Shown one piece after another: positions 1 through 10,998 of a DNA stretch of 64,000 nucleotides. The notes under the pieces are model-generated. The model was not told the origin of the DNA, ran no database searches, and saw nothing but the letters and a program-made list of their open reading frames with translations. The position numbers and the translations under genes are program-made. Every line of letters starts with the position of its first letter. The first letter of the stretch is position 1. The stretch is taken from NCBI RefSeq assembly GCF_025766255.1, contig NW_026516810.1, positions 34,071-98,070 of the forward strand, in the 5' to 3' direction. Origin of the DNA: Zychaea mexicana. Taxonomy: Eukaryota; Mucoromycota; Mucoromycetes; Mucorales; Lichtheimiaceae.

Positions 1-432
1 AGCGAGTCGTTGAGCAACCCACACCAGGCCCGTCTGACGTCCAAGGACACGTATATCCCCAAGCAAAAAGTACTGCGCACCGGCGAGCTAACGGTCGATG
101 TTGTCGAGGCGGTTGTACAGGAACTGACAAAACTGGTGCTCATTCAAGATTCCATGCGATCGGCCTGGGCTGTCGGTATCGCCTACTCGGTGTGGACCTT
201 GGCCACCTACATCTCTACCAAATACCTGGTCGGCCTTTTCATTGTCGGTGCCTTTTCGCTCCCCAAGCTCTATCAACAGAACCAGCAGGTCATTGACAAG
301 CAGGTTGCGCATTATACCCATCATGGCAAGCAGTTGTTCAAGCAGTACTCGTCTCAGGCGTCGGTCAAGGCCAAGGAAATCTATGGTCAGGCGATGGCGA
401 CGGTCACCAAAAAGTCAAAGAAGGCGGAATAA
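1..432 (+). CDS. Reticulon-like protein, 3' part (5' end outside the window)
   Basis: The reading frame is open from base 1 (AGC GAG TCG TTG ...), so this is the C-terminal part of a larger gene; the first in-frame TTG at 10 is not a credible start. The segment LVGLFIVGAFSLPKLYQQNQ followed by an I-D-K-Q stretch is the characteristic end of a reticulon homology domain. It has a second hydrophobic hairpin (about residues 55-85), then the P-x-L/K-Y motif and a basic, Lys-rich cytosolic tail (KKSKKAE). Reticulons shape tubular endoplasmic reticulum by wedging hairpins into the membrane. Stop TAA at 430-432, followed by a T-rich 3' region. Family call fairly sure; the upstream exons cannot be seen. 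Confidence 0.8.
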   Translation, partial: SESLSNPHQARLTSKDTYIPKQKVLRTGELTVDVVEAVVQELTKLVLIQDSMRSAWAVGIAYSVWTLATYISTKYLVGLFIVGAFSLPKLYQQNQQVIDKQVAHYTHHGKQLFKQYSSQASVKAKEIYGQAMATVTKKSKKAE

Positions 433-643
433 AGTTTTCTTTTCTTAGTGCTGGGGTTTGTTTTCCTCCTCCCCCCCTTCTTCTCTTGTATAGTGGCCCC
501 CACCCTTCCTATTGAAAACTAAAAATTGTATAAAAAAAAGCCATTTATCTTCTGTGGTCTCGGATTATTTTCTTTCTTCCCTTTGTCAACTTTACAGCGC
601 ACATATCCTTGAGGAAATCGAAGAATAAAAAAAGCCAACACAA

Positions 644-1300
644 ATGCCATTCAAAAGTAAAAGAAACAAAGCATAAGTCTCAAAGTGATGATAGACCGGG
701 ATTCACAATGATGATTGTGTATGGTAGTTGCAAATCACGGTGGTCGCTACCTCTATGTCGACCCAAACAACGAACTCAAGGCAGATAACAATTACGACTT
801 GTCACGGACGCCAGACAATTTGGCAGCCAAGGGAGACACGTTTGACGTCGACGAGAACAACCGCATCGTTGTCAACAACGAGCCAGTGACATTAACCGAA
901 AAGGTCACTGGCAAAGAGCGGCCTACAAAGTTTGATTTGATGTTGGAGCAACTGAATCCTGAGGAGGTAAAAGCCAAAAGCTTCGGGGAATGAAAAACGA
1001 CACAATGACTTAGTGAAATGTGTATAGTACGTCATTCGTACAGCCGACAGACGCAAGAATCATCGTTACGTGTTTTCGGGGTTGGACAAGTTACGGGTCC
1101 AGGATGAACCAAATGCTATGGCCATGTTTTCTGTTGTGCAAGAGGAGGGACATGCAAATCATTCGACACCACAAAGCAATAAGCAGCAACAGCAACAACA
1201 TCAGCAGGACTCCCAGCACCCGCACCAGGAATGCCAGCAACAGGATCCTTCTGCACCTCAACAATTTCAACAAGTACCCCATATGCCTCACTTGTTCTAA
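644..1300 (+). CDS. Small hypothetical protein, possible beta-trefoil fold (3 exons)
   Basis: Proposed exons 644-656, 728-966 and 1028-1300 (525 nt, 174 aa). The first coding exon is only 13 nt (ATG CCA TTC AAA A). Intron 1 (657-727) is GTAAAA...TAG and intron 2 (967-1027) is GTAAAA...ATAG with a TGACTTA branch point; all phases agree and remove in-frame stops. The N-terminus (ANHGGRYLYVDPNNELKA) resembles the first repeat of fascin or other beta-trefoil proteins. A later stretch, HRYVFSGLDKLRVQDEP, could be another repeat. The C-terminus is Gln/His-rich (QQQQQHQQ). A non-spliced alternative would start at ATG 721. No confident family assignment; function unknown. Confidence 0.5.
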
Positions 1301-1434
1301 TAAGCTGATATACACACACTTTCTCTTTGACTATCCGTCTCACTACCTCTTTATAGCACCCCACTCTCTAGTGCGCCCTTTTTTTTTTTTTATCAAAAAG
1401 CATTTTATGATAAACAAGTACACTTGTCTAAACG

Positions 1435-1448
1435 TATATATATATAAA
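1435..1448 (+). promoter_or_regulatory. TATA-box-like element upstream of the homeodomain gene
   Basis: A run of TA dinucleotides ending in TATAAAGG lies about 100 bp before the ATG at 1546. Position and sequence fit a core promoter TATA element; no experimental support. Confidence 0.4.
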
Positions 1449-1545
1449 GGATTCTTGAAAACATACAAAAGGTGTTTTGAGTATTAAAAGAATTCCTTTT
1501 TCCTACCTGCGTACCACCACCACCACTACCAATAGCACTACCCAA

Positions 1546-1859
1546 ATGTCTAGCGATCACCATGCTTTTGTTGATGATGAGGATCCATATTTTCCACCTG
1601 TACCTTCTCCTGTAGCTGGCCCTACTACTACTACTACAGATGATGGAGGAGAAGGAGGAGGATCTGACCAAGAGGAAGATTATCCACGGCGCCATCGCTA
1701 TACGCCAGACCAACTCAGCATGTTGGAAGCATCGTTTGCACAAAGCTGTAGACCATCCAGGGAAGAGAAGCGTCGCTTAGCAGAAAGATTAAATGTTCAA
1801 GTAAACAAGATCCAGATATGGTTTCAGAACCGTCGAGCTCAATGTAAACGTCGCAACAG

Positions 1860-1890
<31 letters not shown>

Positions 1891-2085
1891 GATGACAATA
1901 GCAATGATGAAGATGAAGATGATCCCTCTCCTCCCCCGCAACAGTTGTCCGTTGTAGGAACAGAGGATGATGATCCACCGGTTGCTCCTCAAGGAATGCA
2001 AGCAGCCCAAATTCGTAGACGCAGACCCGCTTCTGACATCTTGACTCACGAAATGGAACCTCCGCCGCACGATCCTTGTACGTAG
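1546..2085 (+). CDS. Homeodomain transcription factor
   Basis: Single-exon gene of 179 aa. The frame is open further upstream but the first ATG is at 1546. The homeodomain spans about residues 47-106, with the helix-3 signature WFQNRRAQCKRR, so Trp48, Phe49, Asn51 and Arg53 of the canonical numbering are present. Before it is an acidic, Thr- and Gly-rich segment. After it comes a polyglutamine run of about 10 residues encoded by CAA repeats (about 1861-1890) and an acidic stretch. It is a nuclear DNA-binding regulator; the target is unknown. A TATA-like element lies about 100 bp upstream. The next gene is convergent. Alternative: one of several fungal homeobox regulators; no orthologue can be named. 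Confidence 0.88.
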
Positions 2086-2673
2086 TAAGTAGACTCCAAA
2101 AAAATAATGACTTTTTGTCCACCTCCTATAAAAGTTTAGTAAAAGCATGAAAACTAATAGGTATATGCGTTTTCCGGCGCTTGTTCTGTACCCCCGTGTA
2201 TTCACAACGATAATCTCGGCAACAGAACATGATCGAAATAATAACAATAACAATGAGTGGAGCAAGAATGTATTGACTAGCAGTAGTAGTATTATTAGTA
2301 GTACTGTAGTAGCGATAATAACACATTGTTACATACTCAATCACGTAAGAAATTGACTGATCCTGGTATATTTTTTATGTGTTCAAAAAGGAAAGAGTGT
2401 GCGAGATGGTGATAAAAAAAGAGATTATAAATATAGGGTGGATGTTCTCTAATGATGTATGAAAATCTAAGAATAGTGTCACTGATGATACATGATGCGT
2501 CTCGTCTAGAAACTATCTTTTTCTTCTTCTAGGCCTGACCAAGCAACTCTTGTGGGGATGAAGCAATATGACTGACAACTACTCTTAATGAAAATGTTGT
2601 TAAATTCTTGGTCATTTTCATATAAAAAACGAAACAAAAGTGCTATATATACAATAAAAAACGCGCCTGTCTT
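2086..2673. other. Convergent intergenic region
   Basis: 588 bp between the converging stops of the homeodomain gene and the acyltransferase gene. It is AT-rich with a short run of AGT/ATT trinucleotides near 2280-2310. Short ORFs here have no family character. No RNA gene or promoter recognised. Confidence 0.5.
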
Positions 2674-4793
2674 TTACTTGCCTCGATGAATAAAGCTTTT
2701 CTTTTTCGTCAAGTCTGGCTTACGGTTCTCGTCTTGTTGCTCGTCATCCTTTCCCTTGACCTTTGGGAAGAATATATCCTGATGTTCATGCACAAATGAC
2801 GTAATGTCTCTTGATAAATCATTGCGCATGACCCGCAGGATTTGGCCCACTTCAGGATTACGCACAGCCAAAAACAATGGCTTGATAGACCTAACCACGA
2901 CGAACGATCAATCAATCATTAGAACAAGTGGTTCAGTTGATGCTATAACTTACTTGTAAATGTCAATCCCACGATCACCCAATCGCATCAAAATATAATG
3001 CAAGATAGGCTGCACGGCCCATGCCATGCACGCACGCATCATTTTGGTTTTCATCGTCAGTTCGGGCTTCCCTTTGATGAGATAGCCAAAGTAGAGTAGG
3101 GCGTAGAACCCATACAGCAAAGGGGCAGCGATGCCTGCGACAATGATTTTCCATGTGGCCAAGACATCCTTGCCTGCGATTTTAACCATGGATCCCGCCA
3201 GTGCCTCTACAAAACAAATCATCCTGCCATTATTACCACTAAAAGTGGGCATATTAGCTTATACACAGACACAGATCCGGCTCTCACCTTTTTGTTTCCG
3301 CTTGCTGATAGTGTTCGTGGCCCAAATGAGTGGCAGGTTGGAGATCAGTCTAGTGAACAACAGAATCGGGGAGGGGAATTGATTTTTAGTACGCCCAATG
3401 AGGTGACACATTACAAGTCCCAAGGATCTCTTACGCTGGAGCACCAAGGCCAGCCAAGACAAAGAGCTTTAGCAATCGTCGCATCAACAACAACGAAGCG
3501 CGCACGGGGGTGATATTCAACTTGTCCACCTGATGATCGCGAATACCCAAGAACGACAACGTGTCGTTATACAACTTGACCTTCCGCGTCAATGCCAACA
3601 GCCGAGGATCCTCCTTATTGAGCCGTGTCCAACCACCGACAAAATTACGATTCAATTCGACCACCTGTTGCAACGACGTCAACTTCTTTGTATTATACAA
3701 CCGACGCGCAGCCTGAATCACCATTAACGTATCATAATCCGGTGCATTCGTCGTGACCGTCTTGAACGCCTCGTCGCTTTCATCCAACAACTGTGTGATT
3801 GCATCCCGTCTCTCTTTCCCACCACGTTTAAACTGTTCCACCAATGTTGGATGCACGGTCAAGGGCAGGCCAAACGAGACCACGGCGCGTGAACGGAACC
3901 TGTCAGGATGGAAATAATTCAATCCAACAGGCACGATTTTGAGTTTCTGGATCAGGTCTGGGTTTTCTGCCATGGCGCCCAATGCCATGACCGCAAAGCC
4001 GGCCTTGAGCGGTAACATTTCGGGTCGGTCGTGGCTGCCGCCTTCGGGAAACACCGTGATACATTCGTTTCTGTTCAGGTATGAATGGACCTCGTCGTAG
4101 ACCGGCGTTTGATCCACATGCGGTGCTATTTTGAAACCGTCAAATTCGGTTATTGTGGAGATATTGGGGATGGCGTGCGTGATCTCGATTGACGTGTCGG
4201 ATGTCACGCGTGCCACATGGCCCTTGTGGTTGTGGCCAAAGATAATAAAGTCGCGTGCTCCCAATTCTTTGCTGAAGCGTGTGTTGTGGCCAGTGATATG
4301 GAATGGGTCGTTTGTTGGATCATACGTGATTCTGCCAGTGCCTAAATGGACTATGTCCTGAGGCCGTACTACTGGAACTGATATAATCGGTAATTCCCGA
4401 AATTAAGTTGTGTCCAAGTCCTCTCTGCCTTGTTGTCTTTTTGCCGCCTCCCCCCTTTCCCTTCCCCTGCCTCCTTTTTTCTTCTCGCCCAGCACAACAA
4501 GAACGGACAGACGTACTGGCACTCAGGAATTTGCCGACATGGCCGATCAGAGGTCGGTTATACGAAACGGAAGCCATAAGCACATAAGAATGTCGAGGAT
4601 TCCGGCTAAGCAAGGTGACGCCGTCAATAAACTGATTGGCATGAGGGCCGACAATGAAAATGCATGGATCGTCGGTCGGAACAAGGTGTGCACCGGTCGT
4701 TTGAATTTCTCGAAAAAATAAATGCGAGACGACACGGAAGCCGAGTCGGAAAGCAGTGTAAATGAGTGGAGGCGGTGGTGCGTAATCGGCCAT
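2674..4793 (-). CDS. Glycerol-3-phosphate / dihydroxyacetone-phosphate acyltransferase (GPT2/SCT1 type)
   Basis: Exons on the minus strand: 4793-4517, 4377-3435, 3349-3288, 3206-2954, 2890-2674 (1752 nt, 583 aa). All four introns are GT-AG and in phase; the second has a near-consensus TACTAAA branch point. The enzyme acylates sn-glycerol-3-phosphate (and usually DHAP) at the ER, the first step of glycerolipid synthesis. Acyltransferase motifs are visible: GPHANQFIDG (motif I region, about residues 49-58) and FPEGGSHDRPEMLPLKAG (motif III), plus VPVGLNYFHP (motif IV). The C-terminal third has hydrophobic segments (VRASLLLMRRLLKLFVLAGL and AGIAAPLLYGFYALLYFGYL). It is shorter than the roughly 740-760 aa yeast Gpt2/Sct1 because the tail is short. 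Start ATG 4793 is the first in frame. A purine-rich tract lies just upstream. Confidence 0.92.
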
Positions 4794-4809
4794 TTTTTTT
4801 CTTTCTTTC

Positions 4810-5060
4810 TTATTTAAATAAAAAAGATCTTGTGGGTTGTGGGTGCAAGAGACAAACTAGGAGGAAGGAAGGAAAGGAGGTGTGGGGGAAGAACGGTATG
4901 GTCTCTGTGTGTGTTCGTGTGGAGAAGAAGTGGGGGAAATAGAAGAAGGAAAGGCAAGGAACGGGAGAGAGGAGGTGGGGAGTGGGGGTGGGGGTTGTAT
5001 AGAAGAACGGATATGTAGAAGGTTTAGAGTAAGAGTGAGAGAAAAAAATAGAATTAGGCA
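4810..5060. repeat. Purine-rich low-complexity tract upstream of the acyltransferase gene
   Basis: About 250 bp of almost pure A/G on the plus strand (C/T on the minus strand), directly upstream of the ATG of the minus-strand acyltransferase gene. Such CT-rich stretches are common in fungal promoters and 5' leaders. ORFs called here are low-complexity artefacts. Confidence 0.6.
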
Positions 5061-6930
5061 ATAACGTGGAGGTTGGGTGTGCCTTCGTTGAATGCTACAC
5101 AGGTCACAGAGGCACCTTTTCTCCAAATGACACGTGAATCACGAATATTCCACATCACAAAGTTGACAATCGTGGCGGGTGTCTTTTATTTTCTCACGTT
5201 GTCATTAAAGCAACAATGGCTATATCTACATCTACTACATTTATGATTGCCGTTGTTGGATTTGGTACTTTTTGTATAGACATGACCTTCGCTTGATGAA
5301 AATTCAACCATGTCGAAGCAGTATTATCACAGCGATAGAGCCGAAAAAAGAAGTCCATCTACTCGAACCAAATGTACCTGGCAAACCTGTGACACTATAA
5401 AGCCTCGTCGATCAAAGAATCTGAAAGATCAATGCATATCACGGTGCATACTACGCCAAAGTATGCTTGGTGGCGTTGCCCTTTTTTTGTGTGTATCATC
5501 ATTACATACTACTCATTTATATTATCATAAAAGAGTTCTGTTGTGCAGCAACGCACAACTACATACTATACCAGGTGTGCTTTATTTTCGACGGAATGGC
5601 AATAAGAGATGAAACAGATCTGTTCGCGCAAAATATTCCATAACGAATCGACAAACGATTTATCAGAAGGGAAGGACTGTCTATTAGTGAGTTAAAATCA
5701 AATTCAACTTTCAATCATACTACGAGCTATTTTGTAACTTCTAAACATCATATCATCATTCAAATAGTCTGGACGAATTGGATGTATATATGGAAACCGA
5801 TAACAGAAAACAAAGCATGCGTAAAGGATGGTAAGCGATGTTTATTTTTTCTTTTACAAAGTGTATCATATACGAATCTTTAAGAAGAAGAAAAAGTTAA
5901 TGCGGACAAATAGAATAAGATGGAAGCTGCAATGGAGAACGACTGGCAAAGGTACGTTTAAATAATACTAAAGGGAAGTTTATCTTCAGTATGATAGGCG
6001 AAAGATTAGAATGCAGATACGAACTTACGACAACCTTTTTAAGGATAGACGTAGACGTATCCAACATGGTTCCTGGTCCATATATGTATCAGGGTTCATC
6101 GCTTGAGCGATCCAGAGCGACAACAGCCGCATATTTAAAGTTCTTTTTCTTACAGTTCTATTGTAGATAATCCCTCCCATCGTCCATTGCAAAGTACGCA
6201 TAGTTCTTTTAGCTCTTTATCAATAAACATATAGTATAACAAATACAATATCAAATCCTCCTATCCAACGGGAAGGTATCTCAGTCTTTGTGCTCTATTG
6301 TTTACACAGATACACATCATATCGCCAAGCGAGAGCTTTTTCGACGCGCTATAATCAAAGCAGTCTTTCGCTTTACTTACGGCAGTTGCTATTCTCCGCA
6401 GTAATAACACCTAATTTACTGTGAAAATTCATAAACCACGTTGCACATGTAGACTTGGCCTTATCGCAGGCTTCAACACAATCTTGCATATTCAGTCAAT
6501 TATGGGTTTTTTGTGAATATATCTGCAAACATAACACGTGAACTGACAACGTCAAATCTTGTTTTTTACTCAACGTTACTGTTGCTATTGCAACCCACTG
6601 AGTAAACGCACTGGCCAAGAAATTTTGACATGGTGCAGTGTGTGGAAGAGATAAGTGGAGATGCGCATGTGAAACATTCCACACATGAATATAGGCAATA
6701 GGCATACAGGAGGGATGCACGCGCTATAGTGATGTGGATCATTGTTGCCATAGCACTTTGACTGCTTCTTTACCTCTTCACTTCTTCAAGTCAAAGAAAC
6801 ATAAAGTTGCTGATGCCCAGCAAAGAATGATCACTATCAATAAACCATTGAAAGAATTACATTTAAACAAATTATTTATAAAGTTTTATACCCTTGTGAA
6901 TTCTGCAAAGACAAAAAGCAAAGATTCTTT
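5061..6930. other. Intergenic region, nothing recognised
   Basis: About 1.9 kb without a supported gene. A 100-codon ORF beginning at ATG 5310 has no family features and no intron/exon context. No tRNA-like, repeat or terminal-inverted-repeat structure seen. Confidence 0.4.
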
Positions 6931-7420
6931 ATAGAGAATTCATAATTTTTCTTCTTTAAAAAATTAATTAGAAGAAGTACTGCATAAGTCCTAGACTTAC
7001 ACATTTACAGTATAGAGTAAGTTATACTGTAACTTAATATCCTCATTACTATTCTAGAGGGGGTTTTATTTAATAAATGCTTAAAATTTTTGTGTCACAA
7101 AAGTTTATTTTTAAATAATAATTACAGTATTATTTTTTATAAAATTATAATTAAATGTTTTTTTATTTGTTATTTTTTTTAAATTTAAAAAATTAAAATT
7201 CAAATCTTAAATGTTTCATCTTAAATTAATAAATACTTTTTTCAAAATTATTATTTATAAAAAGATAAAACATTATCATATATTATATATATAAAATAAT
7301 ATATTAAGAATATATAAAAAAATGAAATAACATTTTCTATCTTTTATTTAAAATATAATACATTAAGTGATATATCAATTAATACTTTAATCTATAATTA
7401 AAGCTTAGGCATCAGCACCT
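6930..7420. repeat. Extremely AT-rich tract
   Basis: Roughly 490 bp, visibly well above 80% A+T, dominated by runs of A, T and TTTAAA/ATAATA words, in contrast to flanking DNA. No coding frame. It lies just left of a TA-flanked transposon. It may be an old mutated repeat or a scaffold/origin-like AT tract; the sequence does not decide. Confidence 0.6.
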
Positions 7421-7518
7421 AGTAGTGGGATTTTAATTTTTATACTTAGCTTTCAAAGAAATTGGCGACTTTTTCTTTTTCCCCTTTTCTCTTTCTTCAC
7501 CAGTGTTACTTATTATTA

Positions 7519-8379
7519 GGGGTCGCAATCTGACCCACAGGTCAAAACCAACCCGCGGGTTGAGGACGGGTCAACGGGTCGGGTTGATGCTTTTCTGACC
7601 CATGGGTCGACCCGTCCAACCCTTGACCTAACCCGTTGACCCGTCGTGACCCGTGTATACATATAATATGTATGAGGTACTTATATTTAAGTAGTCAATC
7701 TTCTTGTTGGGAAACATCATTAGTTGTCAATATGTCTGCTATAGAACTATAGCATAAAACGTACTTAATTCTTTTTATTGTGGGATTATACTTTATATTC
7801 AACAGTATGGGATAAGTAAGCTACAGTATAAGCAATATATATGATAGGAGTAAGGAAGTAGCAATAGTGCAATGAGAATATACCATAGAGGGTGGCAGTA
7901 AGAGACGTGATTTAACAAAAGACAGAAAAGTTGAGAAAAGAAAATCGAAGGAAGAAGAAAGAAGTGAAAGAAAAGGGAAAAGGGAAAAGGATAAGGGGCA
8001 TATAGGGAAGTCGATTTTCAACCACACTTTAAATATTATGCTTTCTTTAAAGCATGTGAGCCCAAGCGATTTCTTTTGTGATGGCACAGAACCCTTTACC
8101 TTTAAGAATAATCACTCAAAACTTAGATGTTGCTAGCACTGCTAGGAATTTGCGTGCCATCATCTTAGAGAGCTATATATATATGGAGTTTTGCACTTCC
8201 AGCGCTCAAGTTCAGGCTGATCGACACTTCCTTCATCACTACATTGAAATCAGTCTTGACCCGTCAACCCGAGTTTTGACCCGTCGGGTTGAACGGGTCG
8301 GGTCGGGTCAGTGTTTTCTTGACCCACGGGTCAACAGGTCAGACCCTTGACCCGACCCGACCCGTCCAATTGCGACCCC
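7519..8379. mobile_element. Non-autonomous DNA transposon (MITE-like, 861 bp) with TA target duplication
   Basis: Left end GGGGTCGCAAT (7519-7529) is matched by its reverse complement ATTGCGACCCC at 8369-8379. Both ends abut a TA dinucleotide (7517-7518 and 8380-8381), consistent with a TA target-site duplication. Each end continues into about 130-140 bp of dense GACCC/GGGTC words in both orientations, forming long imperfect subterminal inverted repeats. The ~600 bp interior is AT-rich and has no transposase-like frame, so it would depend on a transposase in trans. The GGGGTC terminus also resembles hAT ends, but no 8 bp duplication is visible. Confidence 0.75.
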
Positions 8380-8381
8380 TA

Positions 8382-9042
8382 GGCGGGCTGTACTAGGAAC
8401 GCAAGATTTAATGCAGCTGGTAGCAGACATTTTCGCTAAATTTGAAATCTGCATGCGAAAGACGTTGCAAACAGGTTTGTGGCGAAAAATGGGGGGTGGC
8501 CTTTTTCAAGCAAAAGCAAAACACATTTTGGCTAGGAAGATTGCACACTGAGGCCGATAAAACAGTTTGTTCACCAGATGCAGAACAAATACCAACGTAA
8601 GAAAGAGATGATCTCTGTCGCGCCATTATTGTATCTTAAATGTATGCTTTGCCTCACAGTAGTAATGCTTATACTTTGACGTTTGAATCGGGCCCGAGTC
8701 TAGGAACCCTCTATTTTCTCGTGCTTACGTTGAAGTGATCGTGTTGATCTAAGTCCATAAGCCTCTCGCTCTAATACCAAACTGGAGGACTACCTAGATT
8801 TTTGTATGATCAAAAAGCAACATATCTACAGTAACTATAATCGCTTGTCACCTCGGTCGACTGATAATTATTCGTTTTTTTGCTCACCTTGCTTCCAAAC
8901 ATGAAGCAATCCGCAAAGTCCATATCAGATGTAAGATTTTATCACGTGCGTTGTCAAGTAGCTCCCAACGTTATTTGTATAAACAAAGGTGCTGTTACTG
9001 GTACTCTTTCGAAGCAACGTGTGCGACACTGTTGCCGTTGAT
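8382..9042. other. Intergenic region upstream of the HET-domain gene
   Basis: About 660 bp with no supported gene. The upstream GTG-initiated extension of the HET ORF (from 8989) enters this region but contains no ATG before 9043. Confidence 0.4.
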
Positions 9043-10998
9043 ATGTCACATGGTACACAAAGCTTAAGCGTTTCGTCCCTTAAAATAAAAAAAAACGCCA
9101 AAATCTATGTTTTTCTCCCCTTCTCTCAACAAAAGCACAAGCTACAAAAAGATATGTATGTCACGTACGACAGCTCACAGTTCACGATCGAGTTTACAGA
9201 CCGTAGCCCTAGGGGTCCACATCGCCGGCCTCCAAAACGCGTACCGAGTTCCATACCGACACCGCCATTCAAACCAACCTACCTAGTCCGCATATCCGAC
9301 ATGAAGCGAGTGCTGGCAACAAATGTCAATGAGGGCTACTGTGCATTATCGTACTCGTGGAATTGGTCGGGTGACATAATTAAACACGAAAAAAATGACG
9401 ATGAAGAACCAGAATACAGTCGGGAGGATCACGGCCAACACACTATGATTTACCAAGAGGAAACAAAACTAAACGTCACAATAACATCATCCGAGAGATC
9501 AAGGCGAAAAAGACAAAAAAAGATGATGCGGATACGATTTACGACACAACAAAAGCTCGCCAAATTCGAACGCCTTATTCAACACATCTGCAAGGATTTC
9601 AACATTCGCTATATCTGGTTTGACCAGACGTGCATTGACCAATCAGATCACGACCAAAGAAAGCAAGAGATCCAGCGCATGCATAAGATTTACAAGAACG
9701 CCTATTGTACACTCGTCTTACTACCCGAATTTCAAGTACAGCCTTGCATACCATGGCACGGCGGATCCAAACATGTATCCAACATGAACACGATTCTCGA
9801 TTTTGAATGGTGTAAACGTGCATGGACGTTGGAAGAAGCATACATGGCATCCCGTCTCGTGTTTGTCGGCCGTAATGTACACATGTGGTCGCCCACAAAA
9901 GACGAACGTGCCATGCAACTTCCAACGCCTTCCGATAAGTTTCTTTATAATATCTGCACAACCCAAGCTATCCAATGGAATGCCAGTTCGGTGTTGTGGC
10001 ATGCACGGAGACGCACGAGCAGTAAGGCGCACGATCGCGTTTTTGCACTGGCTAATATGTTTCCAGACATTATCCACCGTGTCGATTTTAGCTATAAGCA
10101 GCCGCTTGACGAGGCAATGGTACAATTCTATGGGACGCTTGCTCAGCATGACTTGTCAATATTATGCTTTGGTAGTCCTCTTACTGTTTCAAAACAACGC
10201 CCCAAAGACAATCACATCACTGCCGGAATGATTGTACGGCAGAAAGAAGAAGATCGACTACCCACTTGGACGGGTATACGAGGAATGCATATTATCCAAA
10301 GCGTGTCCGATCATGGGTTTATGACCACAAAGTTTGAGGCAGCACGACGTACGACAGTGTCCGGACGACAACTATGTATCTCTTGCCAGTCCATCAGTAT
10401 TCGACTATCACCCCTCACCACAAATTCAAAACCAAGTAGTTACGAGTTCCAAGGACCGACATGGTGGAATAGGAACGGATTAGAGTTTGATCATGAGCTT
10501 CCAACAAGCGTTAGTCCTGCTGTTGTCGTTACCAGTGGTGCTAATGACTACAAAAGAGCAATGATGTTTATCTCGGACGGCGTGGATGACCAACTCAAGA
10601 TGTACGCTGAAGAATATGCCTTGGATGCTACTCACTGGTTGCCTATGACGACCAGCAAAGATGGACTTTGGACGAATGCATTGCCAGACGATGACAAGAA
10701 AAAAGCCGATGGCGGGACAAAAGCGACAAACCACTATTGTGCCGGATGCTTGTCGCTTATTATCAGCCATCATACCCCAATTGAACAACAGCAAGAGCAG
10801 CACATATTCACTGAATATGCGATCCTTTCCGAAATTGCTTTTAGCACGTTGAATGATGAAGTCAAGGCTATGCCTGTAGTTGGGCGACGCAAGGCGGATG
10901 GGATTTACGAAGCTATTGGTCTGTGCTTTTTGGATATCTTGGTTCTAGAGCATCTCGATCCAGGCGTTGAAACAACACGCGAGTTCATCATTGAATGA
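9043..10998 (+). CDS. Heterokaryon-incompatibility (HET) domain protein
   Basis: Single-exon gene of 651 aa from ATG 9043; a second in-frame ATG at 9154 could also serve. HET-domain landmarks appear in order: YCALSYSW (about residues 99-106, the usual Y-A-L-S-Y-x-W core), IRYIWFDQTCIDQSD followed by KQEIQRMHKIYKNAYCTLVL, and WCKRAWTLEEAYMASRLVFVG (the R-x-W-T-x-E element). A charged, Lys/Arg-rich insert separates the first and second blocks. HET domains in ascomycetes trigger cell death after fusion of unlike hyphae; their role in Mucoromycota is not established, so only the domain call is safe. The C-terminal 350 residues have no recognised domain. No signal peptide. Confidence 0.85.
   Translation: MSHGTQSLSVSSLKIKKNAKIYVFLPFSQQKHKLQKDMYVTYDSSQFTIEFTDRSPRGPHRRPPKRVPSSIPTPPFKPTYLVRISDMKRVLATNVNEGYCALSYSWNWSGDIIKHEKNDDEEPEYSREDHGQHTMIYQEETKLNVTITSSERSRRKRQKKMMRIRFTTQQKLAKFERLIQHICKDFNIRYIWFDQTCIDQSDHDQRKQEIQRMHKIYKNAYCTLVLLPEFQVQPCIPWHGGSKHVSNMNTILDFEWCKRAWTLEEAYMASRLVFVGRNVHMWSPTKDERAMQLPTPSDKFLYNICTTQAIQWNASSVLWHARRRTSSKAHDRVFALANMFPDIIHRVDFSYKQPLDEAMVQFYGTLAQHDLSILCFGSPLTVSKQRPKDNHITAGMIVRQKEEDRLPTWTGIRGMHIIQSVSDHGFMTTKFEAARRTTVSGRQLCISCQSISIRLSPLTTNSKPSSYEFQGPTWWNRNGLEFDHELPTSVSPAVVVTSGANDYKRAMMFISDGVDDQLKMYAEEYALDATHWLPMTTSKDGLWTNALPDDDKKKADGGTKATNHYCAGCLSLIISHHTPIEQQQEQHIFTEYAILSEIAFSTLNDEVKAMPVVGRRKADGIYEAIGLCFLDILVLEHLDPGVETTREFIIE

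Noticed and set aside
4810..5126. Pro/Ser/Phe-rich minus-strand ORFs upstream of the acyltransferase
   Set aside because: Translation of a pyrimidine-rich promoter tract.
5310..5612. 100-codon plus-strand ORF
   Set aside because: No domain, no splice context, ordinary intergenic composition; expected by chance in a 4 kb gap.
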